Positions 38,905 through 49,709 are shown, numbered from the stretch's first letter. The stretch: DNA of 64,000 bases from Marinomonas posidonica IVIA-Po-181 (GCF_000214215.1 NC_015559.1:2095001-2159000), one strand, 5' to 3'. A program made the numbers and translations. The notes: generated by a model not told the origin, from the sequence alone.

Positions 38905-39498
38905 ATGGATTTTCAAGAAGCAATATACACTCAATTTGCACAAAGTTTTGAAGCGCAACAGCAAGCACTAGAAAGCCTTCCTCCTTACATTGAACATGCT
39001 GGGAAAGTCATTTTCAGCAGCATTGCTTCAGGCGGTAAAATTATTTGCATCGGCAACAGCACTGGTTCACATTTGGCTCAGTACTTTAGCACCTTGATGC
39101 TGGATAAAATGGACAGGGAGCGCCCGGGATTGCCCGCAATTAATTTAAGCGGCGAAGGCTCATCAATCCTGGCAATTACGCATAACGACAGCTATCACGA
39201 CGTTTTCTCAAAACAAATTACCGCCCTTGGCAATCCAAACGATATTTTATTTGTCATTGCCAACCGAGGTAACACCTCACCTATTATCCAAGCCATTCAA
39301 GCAGCACACGAACGAAAAATGAGTGTAGTGGCCTTGACCAGCCCAGAAGCGAAAAACATTTCTTCTTTGACGTCACAAGATGACACTGAAATAAAGGTCA
39401 ATTTATTAGGTACGGCAAGAGTCCATGAATGCCAAATTACAGTTATTCATACTCTGGTGGACTTATTGGAAAGGCAGCTATTCGGCTACGAAGACTAG
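38905..39498 (+). CDS. diaA: SIS-domain protein, DiaA/GmhA-like
   Basis: A 197-residue phosphosugar-binding SIS protein. GGKIICIGNSTGSHLAQYFSTLML and GNPNDILFVIANRGNTSPIIQAI are the sugar-phosphate-binding segments. Two close relatives exist: DiaA, which binds DnaA and promotes initiation, and GmhA, the sedoheptulose 7-phosphate isomerase. Location after yraN matches diaA, so that symbol is preferred; the enzymatic alternative cannot be ruled out. Confidence 0.82.
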   Translation: MDFQEAIYTQFAQSFEAQQQALESLPPYIEHAGKVIFSSIASGGKIICIGNSTGSHLAQYFSTLMLDKMDRERPGLPAINLSGEGSSILAITHNDSYHDVFSKQITALGNPNDILFVIANRGNTSPIIQAIQAAHERKMSVVALTSPEAKNISSLTSQDDTEIKVNLLGTARVHECQITVIHTLVDLLERQLFGYED

Positions 39499-39573
39499 CC
39501 AAGCAAAGTTTAAGTGGCGGGGAAATCTACTGTTAAAGAATGAGTTCTTAGCCGACAGCCTAGCTAAAGGAGT

Positions 39574-39606
39574 GGCCCTGATTCGTTTTCATAAACATCA
39601 GGGCAC
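39574..39606. terminator. Hairpin between convergent diaA and sspB
   Basis: GTGGCCCTGAT and ATCAGGGCAC pair over about 10 bases with one unpaired G and a 14-base loop. Neither strand has a clear T tract, so it is only a possible bidirectional terminator. Confidence 0.4.
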
Positions 39607-39612
39607 GCCAAA

Positions 39613-39990
39613 TTATTTAACCACTTTCAGCTGAAACCCCTTTGGAGGCGTAGGTGGTGTTGGTGTTGGCTCTTCCCCAAACTCTTCATCTGGAAACACA
39701 AAGCCATCGCCATTTTCTTTTGCATACAATGCCATCGCCGCTTTCATTGGCACGTAAACCTGCATAGGCTTGCCACTAAACCGCGCCTCAAATGACACCG
39801 CCTCTTTATCCATAATAAGATGGCGAACGGCACTCATACTGATATTCAGTACAATTTGACCATCTTTTACGAATTCGGTTGGAATAACGACATTTTCTTG
39901 CTCAGCGTCCACCAATAAATAAGGCGTCATTTCGTTGTCGGCTACCCAAGAATAAGCGGCATTTAGTAAATAAGATCGTTTTGGTATCAT
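39613..39990 (-). CDS. sspB: ClpXP protease specificity-enhancing factor
   Basis: A 125-residue adaptor. The N-terminal RSYLLNAAYSWVADNEMTPYLLVDA and VLNISMSAVRHLIMD with FEARFSGKP form the SsrA-tag-binding fold; an acidic/proline linker ends in the ClpX-binding tail LKVVK. It delivers ssrA-tagged proteins to ClpXP. It follows sspA with a hairpin switch candidate in between; AAGGAG is 7 bases before the ATG. Confidence 0.94.
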   Translation of the reverse strand: MIPKRSYLLNAAYSWVADNEMTPYLLVDAEQENVVIPTEFVKDGQIVLNISMSAVRHLIMDKEAVSFEARFSGKPMQVYVPMKAAMALYAKENGDGFVFPDEEFGEEPTPTPPTPPKGFQLKVVK

Positions 39991-39992
39991 CT

Positions 39993-40042
39993 CAGTGCTC
40001 CTTATTTAAAACAAAAAAAGGAGCACTGAAGCTCCCTTTTTT
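39993..40042 (-). promoter_or_regulatory. Alternative hairpins between sspA and sspB (terminator versus Shine-Dalgarno sequestering)
   Basis: On the minus strand GGGAGC and GCTCCT plus flanking A-T pairs (40042-40013) form a terminator-like stem with a 6-base loop and T tract. The 3' half (40028-40018, CAGTGCTCCTT) also pairs perfectly over 11 bp with AAGGAGCACTG (40003-39993), which contains the sspB Shine-Dalgarno AAGGAG. The two structures share bases and exclude each other. Confidence 0.65.
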
Positions 40043-40066
40043 ATTACATCTAGATCATCAAATGGC

Positions 40067-40699
40067 TTAGTCTAAGCGCATTTCTTGTTCTGCTTCAGAC
40101 AGACTTTCTTGGAAAGACTCTCGAGCAAATACAAGATCCATGTATTTATGAAGTGACTTAGCTTGCTCTTTAGGAATATCAACACCCAAAGCAGGCAAAC
40201 GCCACAAAATTGGCGCTAAGCAGCAATCTACAATCGTGAACTCTTCGCTCATGAAGTAAGGTTTTTCATCAAAAATTGGCGATACACTAATTAAACCTTC
40301 ACGTAACTCTTTTTGTGCTTGAGCGACAGCCTCTTTGTCTTTGCTAGACAAGATCAGGTCAACCAATTTGGCCCAATCGCGCTGAATACGGTACATGTAC
40401 AAACGACTTTCAGCACGAGCAACTGGGTATACTGGTAATAGTGGCGGATGAGGAAAACGCTCATCCAGATATTCCATCATGACATTTGGCTCATACAACA
40501 CCAAATCACGATCGACTAAAGCAGGAAGCTCATTATACGGATTCACATCAGCCAATTCGTCTGGCTTGTTAAACGGGTCTACATCAATGATATCCACTGT
40601 TACGGCTTTTTCTGCCAATACGATACGCACGCGATGGCTATAATGATCTTCTCCATCAGAAAAGAACGTCATTGAGGAGCGCTTTGCAATAACACCCAT
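40067..40699 (-). CDS. sspA: Stringent starvation protein A
   Basis: A 210-residue GST-fold protein. The N-terminal thioredoxin-like domain has [23 protein letters not shown] and [18 protein letters not shown]; the helical domain has [13 protein letters not shown] and [19 protein letters not shown]. The PHPP segment is an RNA polymerase-binding feature of SspA. It binds RNA polymerase and alters promoter choice in stationary phase and acid stress, without GST activity. First gene of sspA-sspB. Confidence 0.95.
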   Translation of the reverse strand: MGVIAKRSSMTFFSDGEDHYSHRVRIVLAEKAVTVDIIDVDPFNKPDELADVNPYNELPALVDRDLVLYEPNVMMEYLDERFPHPPLLPVYPVARAESRLYMYRIQRDWAKLVDLILSSKDKEAVAQAQKELREGLISVSPIFDEKPYFMSEEFTIVDCCLAPILWRLPALGVDIPKEQAKSLHKYMDLVFARESFQESLSEAEQEMRLD

Positions 40700-41002
40700 G
40701 TCTAACCCCTATATTGAAAACTTCAAAACCCTCTTAAAAAAGAGGACAATTAAACTATATTAACAAAGCCTATAATAAGATATCAGCGCTTTACTAATAA
40801 AAATGTATTGGATTGAGCAATAAACGCACTCAATGAACAATGAATGAATTTATTAGATTACTAATGACCGCCAAGCGGTCGCTTGCTCATTCCCTTGAAG
40901 CCAAACACTGACTTCAATTCAAAGCGTTATTCTATCATCATTTCAAATATTTTTCTTTGAAAAATCATTTTGTTACAAGATAAGAAAAGGCTTTTTTCAA
41001 AC
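40700..41002 (-). promoter_or_regulatory. Gene-free sspA upstream region
   Basis: About 300 bases between the rpsI terminator and sspA. It contains a small hairpin CCTCTT/AAGAGG (40730-40745) in what should be the sspA leader and a 6-bp stem GACCGC/GCGGTC (40866-40880). AT-rich sequence near 40750-40800 probably holds the sspA promoter, but no hexamer pair was convincing. No reading frame of interest. Confidence 0.4.
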
Positions 41003-41034
41003 AAAAAAAACGCTTGGCATAAACCAAGCGTTTT
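41003..41034 (-). terminator. Terminator after rpsI
   Basis: AAAACGCTTGG and CCAAGCGTTTT form a perfect 11-bp stem with a 6-base loop, followed by a T tract on the minus strand, 22 bases past the rpsI stop. Confidence 0.9.
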
Positions 41035-41056
41035 AATACAGATTCTAAAGCGAATA

Positions 41057-41449
41057 TTAACGCTTAGAGAACTGAGGACGACGACGTGCTTTACGAAGGC
41101 CGACTTTCTTACGCTCAACTTCACGAGAGTCACGAGTAACGTAACCAGCAGAACGTAGAGAACGACGAAGAGCTTCATCGTATTGCATTAGCGCACGTGT
41201 GATACCGTGACGGATCGCACCAGCCTGACCAGAAATACCACCACCTTTAACAGTGATGTATACGTCAAACTTTTCAGTTGCTTCAACAAGCTCAAGTGGC
41301 TGACGAACAACCATGCGAGCAGTTTCACGACCGAAGTACTGATCGATAGAACGGTTGTTGATAACAAGGTTACCAGAACCGGCTTTAAGGAACACACGAG
41401 CGGTAGACGTTTTACGACGACCTGTACCGTAGTATTGAGTAGCTGACAT
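41057..41449 (-). CDS. rpsI: 30S ribosomal protein S9
   Basis: A 130-residue S9 with the N-terminal [16 protein letters not shown], the middle [21 protein letters not shown] and the basic tail [17 protein letters not shown] that reaches the ribosomal P site. It is the second gene of the rplM-rpsI operon, 14 bp after rplM. Confidence 0.98.
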   Translation of the reverse strand: MSATQYYGTGRRKTSTARVFLKAGSGNLVINNRSIDQYFGRETARMVVRQPLELVEATEKFDVYITVKGGGISGQAGAIRHGITRALMQYDEALRRSLRSAGYVTRDSREVERKKVGLRKARRRPQFSKR

Positions 41450-41463
41450 AATGATCTTCCGTA

Positions 41464-41892
41464 TTAAATGTTAAGTTCTTGAGGCTGTTGAGCAGCATGT
41501 GGATGCTCAGTACCAGCGTATACTTTCATTTTCTTGTGCATTGCACGGCCCAATGGACCTTTTGGCAACATACCTTTTACGGCGATTTCAAGAACGCGCT
41601 CTGGAGCGTGATCAATCAACTTCTCGAAATTCATAGAACGCAAGCCGCCTGGGTAACCAGTATGGCGGTAGTATTGTTTAGCTGCAGCTTTGTTACCTGT
41701 AACGTGAACTTTCTCAGCATTGATAACAACGATGTAATCACCAGTGTCAACATGAGGAGTGTATTCAGCTTTATGCTTACCGCGAAGACGGCGAGCAATT
41801 TCGGTCGCCAAACGACCAAGAGTTTTGCCTTCAGCATCAACCACGAACCAGTCGCGACGTACTTCAGCAGGTTTAGCAGTAAAAGTTTTCAT
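41464..41892 (-). CDS. rplM: 50S ribosomal protein L13
   Basis: A 142-residue L13, the usual length, starting [20 protein letters not shown] and containing [25 protein letters not shown]-like strand and [20 protein letters not shown]. It is an early assembly protein of the large subunit. The ATG at 41892 was chosen; one codon upstream is a TTG. A structured leader precedes it. In E. coli L13 represses its own operon. Confidence 0.98.
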   Translation of the reverse strand: MKTFTAKPAEVRRDWFVVDAEGKTLGRLATEIARRLRGKHKAEYTPHVDTGDYIVVINAEKVHVTGNKAAAKQYYRHTGYPGGLRSMNFEKLIDHAPERVLEIAVKGMLPKGPLGRAMHKKMKVYAGTEHPHAAQQPQELNI

Positions 41893-41912
41893 CAAAAAAA
41901 CCCTATCAATAC

Positions 41913-42009
41913 GCGTGTTAACAACACGCTATACCTATTATTATTGGTTGGCCGATCTTATTCAGATCGATCAACGTACACTTACCTTTTAAAAGGCGAG
42001 CGCAGTATA
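41913..42009 (-). promoter_or_regulatory. rplM promoter and structured leader
   Basis: On the minus strand TATACT (42009-42004) with a weak TTTCTT 17 bases before it is the likely promoter, followed by GCGC. Two perfect hairpins lie in the leader: CGATCT/AGATCG (41953-41969) and GCGTGTT/AACACGC (41913-41929), the last 21 bases before the ATG. They are candidates for L13 autoregulation. Confidence 0.6.
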
Positions 42010-42045
42010 CAGCACTTCCATCACATAAGAAAGCTGTAATCACGA

Positions 42046-43143
42046 TTATGGTCGATGTTCAAGAGACAAATACTCTTCTGACTGCATCTCTAGCAAACGA
42101 CTGATGGTTCGATCGTATTCAAATTTCAACCGAGTCCCTTGATAAATATCAGTAATGGCTACTTCCGCAGAAAAAATCACTTTCACATGACGGTCATAGA
42201 ATTCATCAACCAAATTAATAAAACGTCTCGCCAAATCGTCACGAGCAGCATCCATTTGCGGTAAATCAGAAATGATCACCGTGGTATAAAGTCGTGCAAT
42301 TTCAATGTAATCAACCTGACTTCTTGGACCATCGCACAGTGCCTTAATGTCAAACCAAGCCAGATCTTCACAGCTCCTTAATAAAGGAATTTCACGTCCC
42401 TCAATTTCAACACTGCCACCCTCTACAATATGAGAAGCATCCGTAATTAAGCTCATGAACCTTTCATTTAACTGATCCGCCGACTCTGTATTAAGCGGAT
42501 AATGATATAATTTCGCTTGCTTTAAGGTTCTTAAGCGATAATCAATCCCACCATCTACATTCATCACCTTGGTATATTGTTTCACCAAATCAATGGCAGG
42601 TAAGAATCGCGCTCGCTGCAAGCCATTTTTATACAATCCGTCTGGCTCAATATTTGATGTGGCGACCAGTGTCGTGCCATTTTTAAACAGCTCTTCTAAC
42701 AAGCCAGCTAAAATCATTGCATCGGTAATGTCTGTCACGAAAAATTCATCGAAACATAACACCTGCGCTTTATCAGAAATTTGTTTACCCACTATTTCTA
42801 ACGGGTTTTTCACTTCGTTTAACTTCCTAAGTTCCTGATGAACCATCTGCATGAAACGGTGAAAGTGCAATCGCAACTTTTTTTCAGTAGGCAGACAATC
42901 AAAAAAGGTGTCCATTAAATATGTCTTACCACGACCCACACCGCCCCAAAAATACAATCCCTGCTCAACTTGTGGCGACTTCTTTTTCTTAAACATGCTA
43001 AACAAGCCTGTCGATTCAGGCTCTTGCTTAGCAAGCAACCGATCAAATAAATCTTGTAATGCTGCTACCGCTTCTTCTTGCGCAGGATCATAATGAAAAT
43101 CTTCGCGCTTTAGGTCTTCTTTATAACGTGTGATTGGGGTCAT
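42046..43143 (-). CDS. zapE: Cell division protein ZapE (AFG1-like ATPase)
   Basis: A 365-residue AAA-like ATPase. Walker A lies in YFWGGVGRGKTYLMDTFFD near residue 80, LHFHRFMQMVH follows, Walker B is VLCFDEFFVTDITDAMIL, and VATSNIEPDGLYKNGLQR is sensor 1. ZapE interacts with FtsZ under stress in E. coli. The start MTPITRY at 43143 was chosen; the upstream in-frame extension is unlike the family. Confidence 0.93.
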   Translation of the reverse strand: MTPITRYKEDLKREDFHYDPAQEEAVAALQDLFDRLLAKQEPESTGLFSMFKKKKSPQVEQGLYFWGGVGRGKTYLMDTFFDCLPTEKKLRLHFHRFMQMVHQELRKLNEVKNPLEIVGKQISDKAQVLCFDEFFVTDITDAMILAGLLEELFKNGTTLVATSNIEPDGLYKNGLQRARFLPAIDLVKQYTKVMNVDGGIDYRLRTLKQAKLYHYPLNTESADQLNERFMSLITDASHIVEGGSVEIEGREIPLLRSCEDLAWFDIKALCDGPRSQVDYIEIARLYTTVIISDLPQMDAARDDLARRFINLVDEFYDRHVKVIFSAEVAITDIYQGTRLKFEYDRTISRLLEMQSEEYLSLEHRP

Positions 43144-43270
43144 GTCAGTCTTTCGTATGAATAAATGAATTGCATGTATTCTAACAAAATGTAACCTAAA
43201 CAACACCTCTCATCCTGTTAACCTTTTGCTCATATGCGTTATAATGGAAATATGTTTTAAGGAGAGAGTT

Positions 43271-43717
43271 ATGAATTTAGAAGAATTCAATGTCATTGTT
43301 TTTATTACAGGTATTATTGTCGGCAGCATCGCCACTTACTCGATAAAGAACCTGCTTGCCAAGAATAATACCAAGCAATCAGACACAACAAACAACCTGG
43401 TTACCATGAAGTCTTTGCAACAAGAACTTGATAACAAGCAAGTCATCATTGATAATTTTTTTGCAGACAGCAATGAACAAATTCTCATGATCGAAAAACG
43501 CCTTACTGAGCTAAAAAACAATCTAGCCAGCAACGCCTCACAATTGAGCAACGTCAAAGTTAATGTCGCCCCAACAAGCCAATCTTTTGAAGAGAATATA
43601 TCCGCTGAGCCACCTAGAGATTACGCCCTTAAGAAAGAGCAGGATCAAGGCATGCTAAGTGAAGCTTTTGGACTAAATAACCCAGAGACTGAACTCGAGC
43701 CTAAACGCGGCATCTAA
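43271..43717 (+). CDS. ZapG/YhcB-like (DUF1043) envelope protein
   Basis: A 148-residue protein with one N-terminal helix (about residues 6-24), then a coiled-coil rich in Lys, Gln and Asn (about 45-95) and a low-complexity tail. This layout, and divergence from zapE, match YhcB/ZapG, a cell-division and envelope-synthesis coordinator. AAGGAGAG lies before the ATG at 43271, favouring it over an in-frame start 45 bases upstream. Sequence conservation is low, hence the cautious symbol. Confidence 0.75.
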   Translation: MNLEEFNVIVFITGIIVGSIATYSIKNLLAKNNTKQSDTTNNLVTMKSLQQELDNKQVIIDNFFADSNEQILMIEKRLTELKNNLASNASQLSNVKVNVAPTSQSFEENISAEPPRDYALKKEQDQGMLSEAFGLNNPETELEPKRGI

Positions 43718-43761
43718 ACATCATAATTGGTTTAACTGACATCATTAGATCTGATCTCACA

Positions 43762-43797
43762 ATAAAAAACGGGCTACTTTAATGGCCCGTTTTTTAT
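43762..43797. terminator. Bidirectional terminator between the ZapG-like gene and the Nif3-like gene
   Basis: ATAAAAAACGGGC and GCCCGTTTTTTAT form a long stem with a 9-base loop, with A and T tracts suited to termination in both directions. Confidence 0.9.
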
Positions 43798-43827
43798 TGA
43801 ATAAGCATACAAATACAGCAACATGCC

Positions 43828-44589
43828 TTAAGCAGGATTATCAATATCAATGAAAATCGCCTCTAGCCCAGATTGCTCCGACAGAAATTTGGCCATAGAC
43901 TGAGCACCAAAACGTTCCGTAGCGTGATGACCTGCAGCAATAAAGTGAATCCCCATCTCTCTTGCGATATGAATCGTTTGTTCTGACACTTCTCCAGTAA
44001 TAAACACGTGAGCATCAACCTTAATAGCCTGATCGATATACCCCTGAGCACCGCCAGTACACAAAGCCACTCGCCGGATAGGACCATCTGAAACACGTTC
44101 GAACAATACCGACCTCTGCACTGCTCGCTCAATCAATGCCTGAAAGGCGTCGAGTGACATTTCCTCTGCCAACTCACCCACCAACCCAATAGACTCTTCA
44201 AGCGGCACACCTGACTGCAAACTTTCTCTCGATGTCAGGCCCAATGCTGTCGCCAGCCCTGCATTGTTACCAAATTCTATATGCGCATCCAACGGCAGAT
44301 GATAGCCATACAAATTAATGTCATTCTTAATCAGGGTCGAAATACGGCGATATTTCATCCCAACAATTTCTGGCGCTTCATTCTTCCAAAAATAACCGTG
44401 ATGTACAAAAATCGCATCTGCCTGCCAAGCCACAGCCGCATCGATTAAAGCCTGATTGGCCGTCACTCCCGTTACAATGCGCTTAATTTGGTTTTTTCCT
44501 TCAACCTGTAGGCCGTTTGGCGCATAATCTTTAAAACAACTTGGCCTTAGCGTCCGATTCAGCAATAATTCAAATTCACTGCGTAACAA
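43828..44589 (-). CDS. Nif3-like dinuclear metal-centre protein
   Basis: A 253-residue protein of the YbgI/Nif3 family. The metal-ligand segments IFVHHGYFWKNE near residue 62, GYHLPLDAHIEFGNNAGLA near 97 and ITGEVSEQTIHIAREMGIHFIAAGHHATERFG near 200 are present. Members form hexamers with a dinuclear metal site; a GTP cyclohydrolase-like role is proposed for some but not established. It diverges from the DegS-like gene. Confidence 0.92.
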   Translation of the reverse strand: MLRSEFELLLNRTLRPSCFKDYAPNGLQVEGKNQIKRIVTGVTANQALIDAAVAWQADAIFVHHGYFWKNEAPEIVGMKYRRISTLIKNDINLYGYHLPLDAHIEFGNNAGLATALGLTSRESLQSGVPLEESIGLVGELAEEMSLDAFQALIERAVQRSVLFERVSDGPIRRVALCTGGAQGYIDQAIKVDAHVFITGEVSEQTIHIAREMGIHFIAAGHHATERFGAQSMAKFLSEQSGLEAIFIDIDNPA

Positions 44590-44604
44590 AGCAACCCCTT
44601 ATCA

Positions 44605-45663
44605 ATGATGAAGCTAAAAATTTACTGGATGCCTGCCATTATCGCCATTCTATTAGGTGCTTGTATAGGTCTAACCACACTACTCATCCAAGACAAGCAT
44701 AAAAGCCAGCACCCTTTTAGCTTTGCAGATATCGTCACAGCCACCACCCCTTCCGTTGTCAGCATATATAGCCAAAAATTTGCAAAGCGACATTGGACAG
44801 ACAAAACCGCGACCACACAAACCACCAGTTTAGGTTCAGGCGTAATCATTACCACGGATGGCTTCCTACTCACCAACCACCATGTCATTCAAAATGCCCA
44901 AAGCATCACGGTTGCCTTAAACGATGAAAGACGGCTTGCAGCTAAGCTAATTGGCTCAGATCCCTCAACCGATTTGGCCGTTTTAAAAATACAACTCAAT
45001 GGGTTACCTAACATACAAATTGGTGAAAGTAAGGAAATTCAAATTGGCGACCAAATATTGGCTATCGGCAACCCTTTTGGTATAGGGCAAACTGTTACCT
45101 CTGGCATCATTAGCGCCAAAGGCCGAAACAGTATAGGCCTCAACACGTATGAGAACTTTCTTCAGACAGATGCCGCCATCAACCCTGGAAATTCAGGTGG
45201 CGCCTTGGTCAATATGCAAGGAGAATTGATTGGCATTAGTTCTGCCATTTACTCAAGCTCTGGTGGCTCGCAAGGCATTGGTTTTGCCACACCGATTAAT
45301 GACGCCATGAGTGTTATGCAGGACATCATTTCTCACGGGGAAGTCATTCGCGGCTATTTAGGAATGGAAGCACAAAAAATCACGCACAATCTCGCCAATA
45401 ATTTAGCCCTGCCATCAGAATACGGCTTGCTGGTGAGTGACATTACCAATGAAAGCCCTGCCGACAAGGCAGGCATTGAAGTTGGGGATATCATTCTAGA
45501 AATCAATCAAACGCCAAGCAGAGACCCAATCCAAATTAAAAGACTCATTGCTTCCTTAAAGCCTGGCACCAGCATTTCGTTACTTGGATTAAGAGGTCAG
45601 CAATCTTATCAGACAAAAATCACACTAGATAAACAGCCTACCATGCAAAGAGTGTCACATTAA
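44605..45663 (+). CDS. degS: DegS/AlgW-type periplasmic serine protease
   Basis: A 352-residue HtrA protease. A single N-terminal membrane helix (about 8-28) anchors it. The protease domain has His93 in LTNHHV, Asp123 in STDLAVL and Ser197 in INPGNSGGA; one PDZ domain (about 245-340) follows. One PDZ and a membrane anchor indicate the DegS/AlgW group, which cleaves the anti-sigma factor RseA/MucA on outer-membrane stress. Ends with a 4-bp tail overlap with the convergent SRPBCC gene. Confidence 0.9.
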   Translation: MMKLKIYWMPAIIAILLGACIGLTTLLIQDKHKSQHPFSFADIVTATTPSVVSIYSQKFAKRHWTDKTATTQTTSLGSGVIITTDGFLLTNHHVIQNAQSITVALNDERRLAAKLIGSDPSTDLAVLKIQLNGLPNIQIGESKEIQIGDQILAIGNPFGIGQTVTSGIISAKGRNSIGLNTYENFLQTDAAINPGNSGGALVNMQGELIGISSAIYSSSGGSQGIGFATPINDAMSVMQDIISHGEVIRGYLGMEAQKITHNLANNLALPSEYGLLVSDITNESPADKAGIEVGDIILEINQTPSRDPIQIKRLIASLKPGTSISLLGLRGQQSYQTKITLDKQPTMQRVSH

Positions 45664-46214
45664 TAAGCCGTTTCCACCAATTCCTTCAGTTGATTTAAGC
45701 TAGTCTCGAAGTTTTGACCCGCAATATCATTTGCAAACATAGCCAAATAAGGCCCAACTAAACCGGCACTTAAATTGCCTTCAATCACCCAATTTAATTG
45801 GGTGCCAGATTCCGTGCTTTTTAGTCGGATGAGATTATGCACAACATTGACTTTTGGCTTTGGGCGCACATCAAAACTGATCAGATTTTGCTGAATGGAT
45901 AAAAGCGTGAAACGCCCTAACTCAGTCTTCCCCTGATAAAGGATATCAACAGAATCACCCGCCTCAAGCTGATCAGAAGAGACGGCCAGAGCCCCATCTT
46001 TAACGTACATCCAACGGGACAAATTATCACCTTGCAAAGCTTGCGAAAGAATGAATTCTGGTGAGGCATCAATCGTCACACTGCGCTCAACCCGATAGTC
46101 TGTTGGCAATAAAAAACTTGCACCAGCCAGTAACAAAATAACCAGAGCCAAAACTCTGGTTATCCGCCTAATGACATAGATGGCATTCGAATGACCCTGG
46201 CCTCTTGCACTCAT
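45660..46214 (-). CDS. SRPBCC family protein with N-terminal membrane helix
   Basis: A 184-residue protein: one hydrophobic helix (about 17-36) followed by a START-like fold with YRVERSVTIDASPEFIL, near the polyketide-cyclase/SRPBCC group. Such proteins bind small hydrophobic ligands; none can be named here. It is the last gene of the ibaG-murA-hisG-hisD unit, with its ATG touching the hisD stop (TGATG). Confidence 0.8.
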   Translation of the reverse strand: MSARGQGHSNAIYVIRRITRVLALVILLLAGASFLLPTDYRVERSVTIDASPEFILSQALQGDNLSRWMYVKDGALAVSSDQLEAGDSVDILYQGKTELGRFTLLSIQQNLISFDVRPKPKVNVVHNLIRLKSTESGTQLNWVIEGNLSAGLVGPYLAMFANDIAGQNFETSLNQLKELVETAY

Positions 46215-47524
46215 CAGTCTTCCTTTAGGATACGATATTCAGCCGACATAGCGTGCGCCTCTAATGACTCACCACGAGCCAAAGGGGATGCAATTTTTGC
46301 CAACTCACTTGCACCTTTAGGAGAGCAATTAATTAAAGAGCTACGTTTTTGGAAATCATACACACCTAAAGGTGATGAGAAGCGAGCAGTTCCCGACGTG
46401 GGTAGCACGTGATTAGGACCCGCACAATAATCTCCTAATGCTTCCGGTGTATGACGCCCCATGAAAATAGCACCTGCGTGACGAATTTTCTCAGCCCATT
46501 TTTCTGGCTCATCGACAGACAACTCTAAGTGCTCTGCGGCCACAAGATTGGCAATGTCCATAGCTTCATCCATATCCGCCACGTGAATTAATGCGCCACG
46601 CCCTTCCAAAGACACTTTAATGATGTCTTTTCGGCTTTGAGACTCAATCAAAGCCTCCATGGATTGTTTGACCTTCTGGATATAGCTTGCATCAGGAGAG
46701 ATCAAAATCGATTGTGCATCTTCATCATGCTCTGCCTGCGAGAATAGATCCATTGCAATCCAATCAGGATCGGTTTTGCCATCACATACCACCAGGATCT
46801 CAGAGGGACCAGCAATCATATCAATGCCAACAGCACCAAACACCATGCGCTTAGCCGTGGCCACATAAATGTTACCAGGACCAACAATTTTATCGACTTT
46901 CGGAATGGTTTCTGTACCGTATGCCAAGGCTGCTACAGCTTGCGCACCGCCAACAGTGAAGACACGATCTACGCCAGCAATGTAGGCAGCCGCCAAAACA
47001 ATATCATTCACAAATCCATCAGGAGTCGGCACCACCATAATGATCTCGCCAACACCTGCCACTTTTGCTGGCATGACATTCATTAATACAGAAGATGGGT
47101 ATGCCGCTTTACCGCCAGGGACATAAACCCCCACTCGATCTAATGGCGTCACTTTCTGACCTAAAACGGTACCATTAACCTCTTGATACTGCCAAGAGGG
47201 TTGTTTTTGCCGCTCATGATATTCATGTACACGCTGCGCTGCGGCTTCTAAACTGCCGACTAGCTCTTCACTGACGCGCAATTTCGCTTCTACTAACTGC
47301 TCTCGTGAAATTTCCAATTCACTTGAAGAAGTCACATCACGGCGATCAAAGCGATTAGTAAACTCAACAACCGCCTCATCGCCACGTTGTCGTACTTGCG
47401 TAACAATGTCAGTAACGGCCTGCTGAACACCAGCATCGGAAACAGAGTCCCAGGCCAACAAAGCGTCAAGCTCACTACGAAAGTCCACAGAGCTTGAAGA
47501 AAACTCTCGTATATTCAGTTTCAA
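46214..47524 (-). CDS. hisD: Histidinol dehydrogenase
   Basis: A 436-residue zinc enzyme. [58 protein letters not shown] and [12 protein letters not shown] with the zinc-binding Gln/His and the late SVDEPE and [23 protein letters not shown] are diagnostic. It catalyses the last two oxidations of histidine synthesis. It directly follows hisG (stop and start adjacent). Confidence 0.96.
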   Translation of the reverse strand: MKLNIREFSSSSVDFRSELDALLAWDSVSDAGVQQAVTDIVTQVRQRGDEAVVEFTNRFDRRDVTSSSELEISREQLVEAKLRVSEELVGSLEAAAQRVHEYHERQKQPSWQYQEVNGTVLGQKVTPLDRVGVYVPGGKAAYPSSVLMNVMPAKVAGVGEIIMVVPTPDGFVNDIVLAAAYIAGVDRVFTVGGAQAVAALAYGTETIPKVDKIVGPGNIYVATAKRMVFGAVGIDMIAGPSEILVVCDGKTDPDWIAMDLFSQAEHDEDAQSILISPDASYIQKVKQSMEALIESQSRKDIIKVSLEGRGALIHVADMDEAMDIANLVAAEHLELSVDEPEKWAEKIRHAGAIFMGRHTPEALGDYCAGPNHVLPTSGTARFSSPLGVYDFQKRSSLINCSPKGASELAKIASPLARGESLEAHAMSAEYRILKED

Positions 47525-48169
47525 CTATTTACCCTCGTTTTCTTCTACAGCCTTTCTCAACATTTCAAGAATTGGCTCAATTTCAGCATATTTGGTTTTA
47601 TAGGCCGCTTTGTTAACGACCAGACGCGTACTAATTGGCGCAATCAAATCTCTGGCTTCCAAACCATTTGCTTTCAAGGTATTACCCGTGTCAACAATGT
47701 CCACTATCAAATCAGCCAACCCCATGATAGGTGCCAATTCCATTGCTCCATAAAGCTTGATCACATCCGCTTGAATACCTTGTTCTGCAAAATAGGCTTT
47801 TGCAGTTTTGGAGAACTTGGACGCCACTTTTAAACGACGCGTTGGCAAGGTTTGACCTACAACGCCAGCTGTCATTAAACGGCACTTAGAGATCTTCAGA
47901 TCAAGTAGCTCATATAAATTCTTTGTGCCGGCTTCCATCAAGACGTCTTTACCCGCCACACCGAAATCAGCAACACCATGCTCTACGTAGGTTGGTACAT
48001 CTGTAGCACGAAGAATTACCAATTTAATGTGCTCATGGTTCGTATCAAAAATCAGCTTACGGCTTTTACTAATATCTTCAGCTGGGATGATGTTAGCTTT
48101 TTCCAACAGCGGTAAGGTTTCACCCAAAATACGCCCTTTTGAAAGGGCGATGGTCAATGCTTTACTCAT
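47525..48169 (-). CDS. hisG: ATP phosphoribosyltransferase, short form
   Basis: A 214-residue HisG short form with [46 protein letters not shown], and the PRPP loop [20 protein letters not shown]. It lacks the C-terminal regulatory ACT-like domain, so by family knowledge it needs the HisZ subunit for activity and feedback; no hisZ is in this window. It catalyses the first step of histidine synthesis. Confidence 0.95.
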   Translation of the reverse strand: MSKALTIALSKGRILGETLPLLEKANIIPAEDISKSRKLIFDTNHEHIKLVILRATDVPTYVEHGVADFGVAGKDVLMEAGTKNLYELLDLKISKCRLMTAGVVGQTLPTRRLKVASKFSKTAKAYFAEQGIQADVIKLYGAMELAPIMGLADLIVDIVDTGNTLKANGLEARDLIAPISTRLVVNKAAYKTKYAEIEPILEMLRKAVEENEGK

Positions 48170-48170
48170 A

Positions 48171-49445
<1,275 letters not shown>

Positions 49446-49457
49446 TTATAATATTTT

Positions 49458-49709
49458 TTACAACTTACTGGCTTGTTCAGGCGTGTAAGTTTTCATGGTA
49501 ACGGCGTGAATAGCACCACTGGCAATAGCCTCTTGTAAATGCGAATAAACTAGCTGCTGCCTTTTCACCGTTGACATGCCTTCAAATTCGCTCGACACGA
49601 CAACTACTCTAAAATTACAACCCTCTCCTTCAGCAAGAACTTCACTCTCACGGATAGAAGATTCCAAAAGTGCTTTTACTTCACCTGCGTTCACAGTCGC
49701 TCCAATCAT
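49458..49709 (-). CDS. ibaG: BolA family protein IbaG
   Basis: An 83-residue BolA-like protein: class II KH-like fold with CNFRVVVVSSEFEGMSTVKRQQLVYSHLQEAIASGAIHAVTMKTYTP. It is shorter than BolA and placed before murA, which identifies IbaG (YrbA). It works with monothiol glutaredoxins in Fe-S handling and acid response. First gene of the murA operon. Confidence 0.92.
   Translation of the reverse strand: MIGATVNAGEVKALLESSIRESEVLAEGEGCNFRVVVVSSEFEGMSTVKRQQLVYSHLQEAIASGAIHAVTMKTYTPEQASKL

Noticed and set aside
39499-39612. Possible small gene between diaA and sspB
   Set aside because: No ribosome site with a plausible frame; only a hairpin is seen. The dolP gene that often follows diaA is not here.
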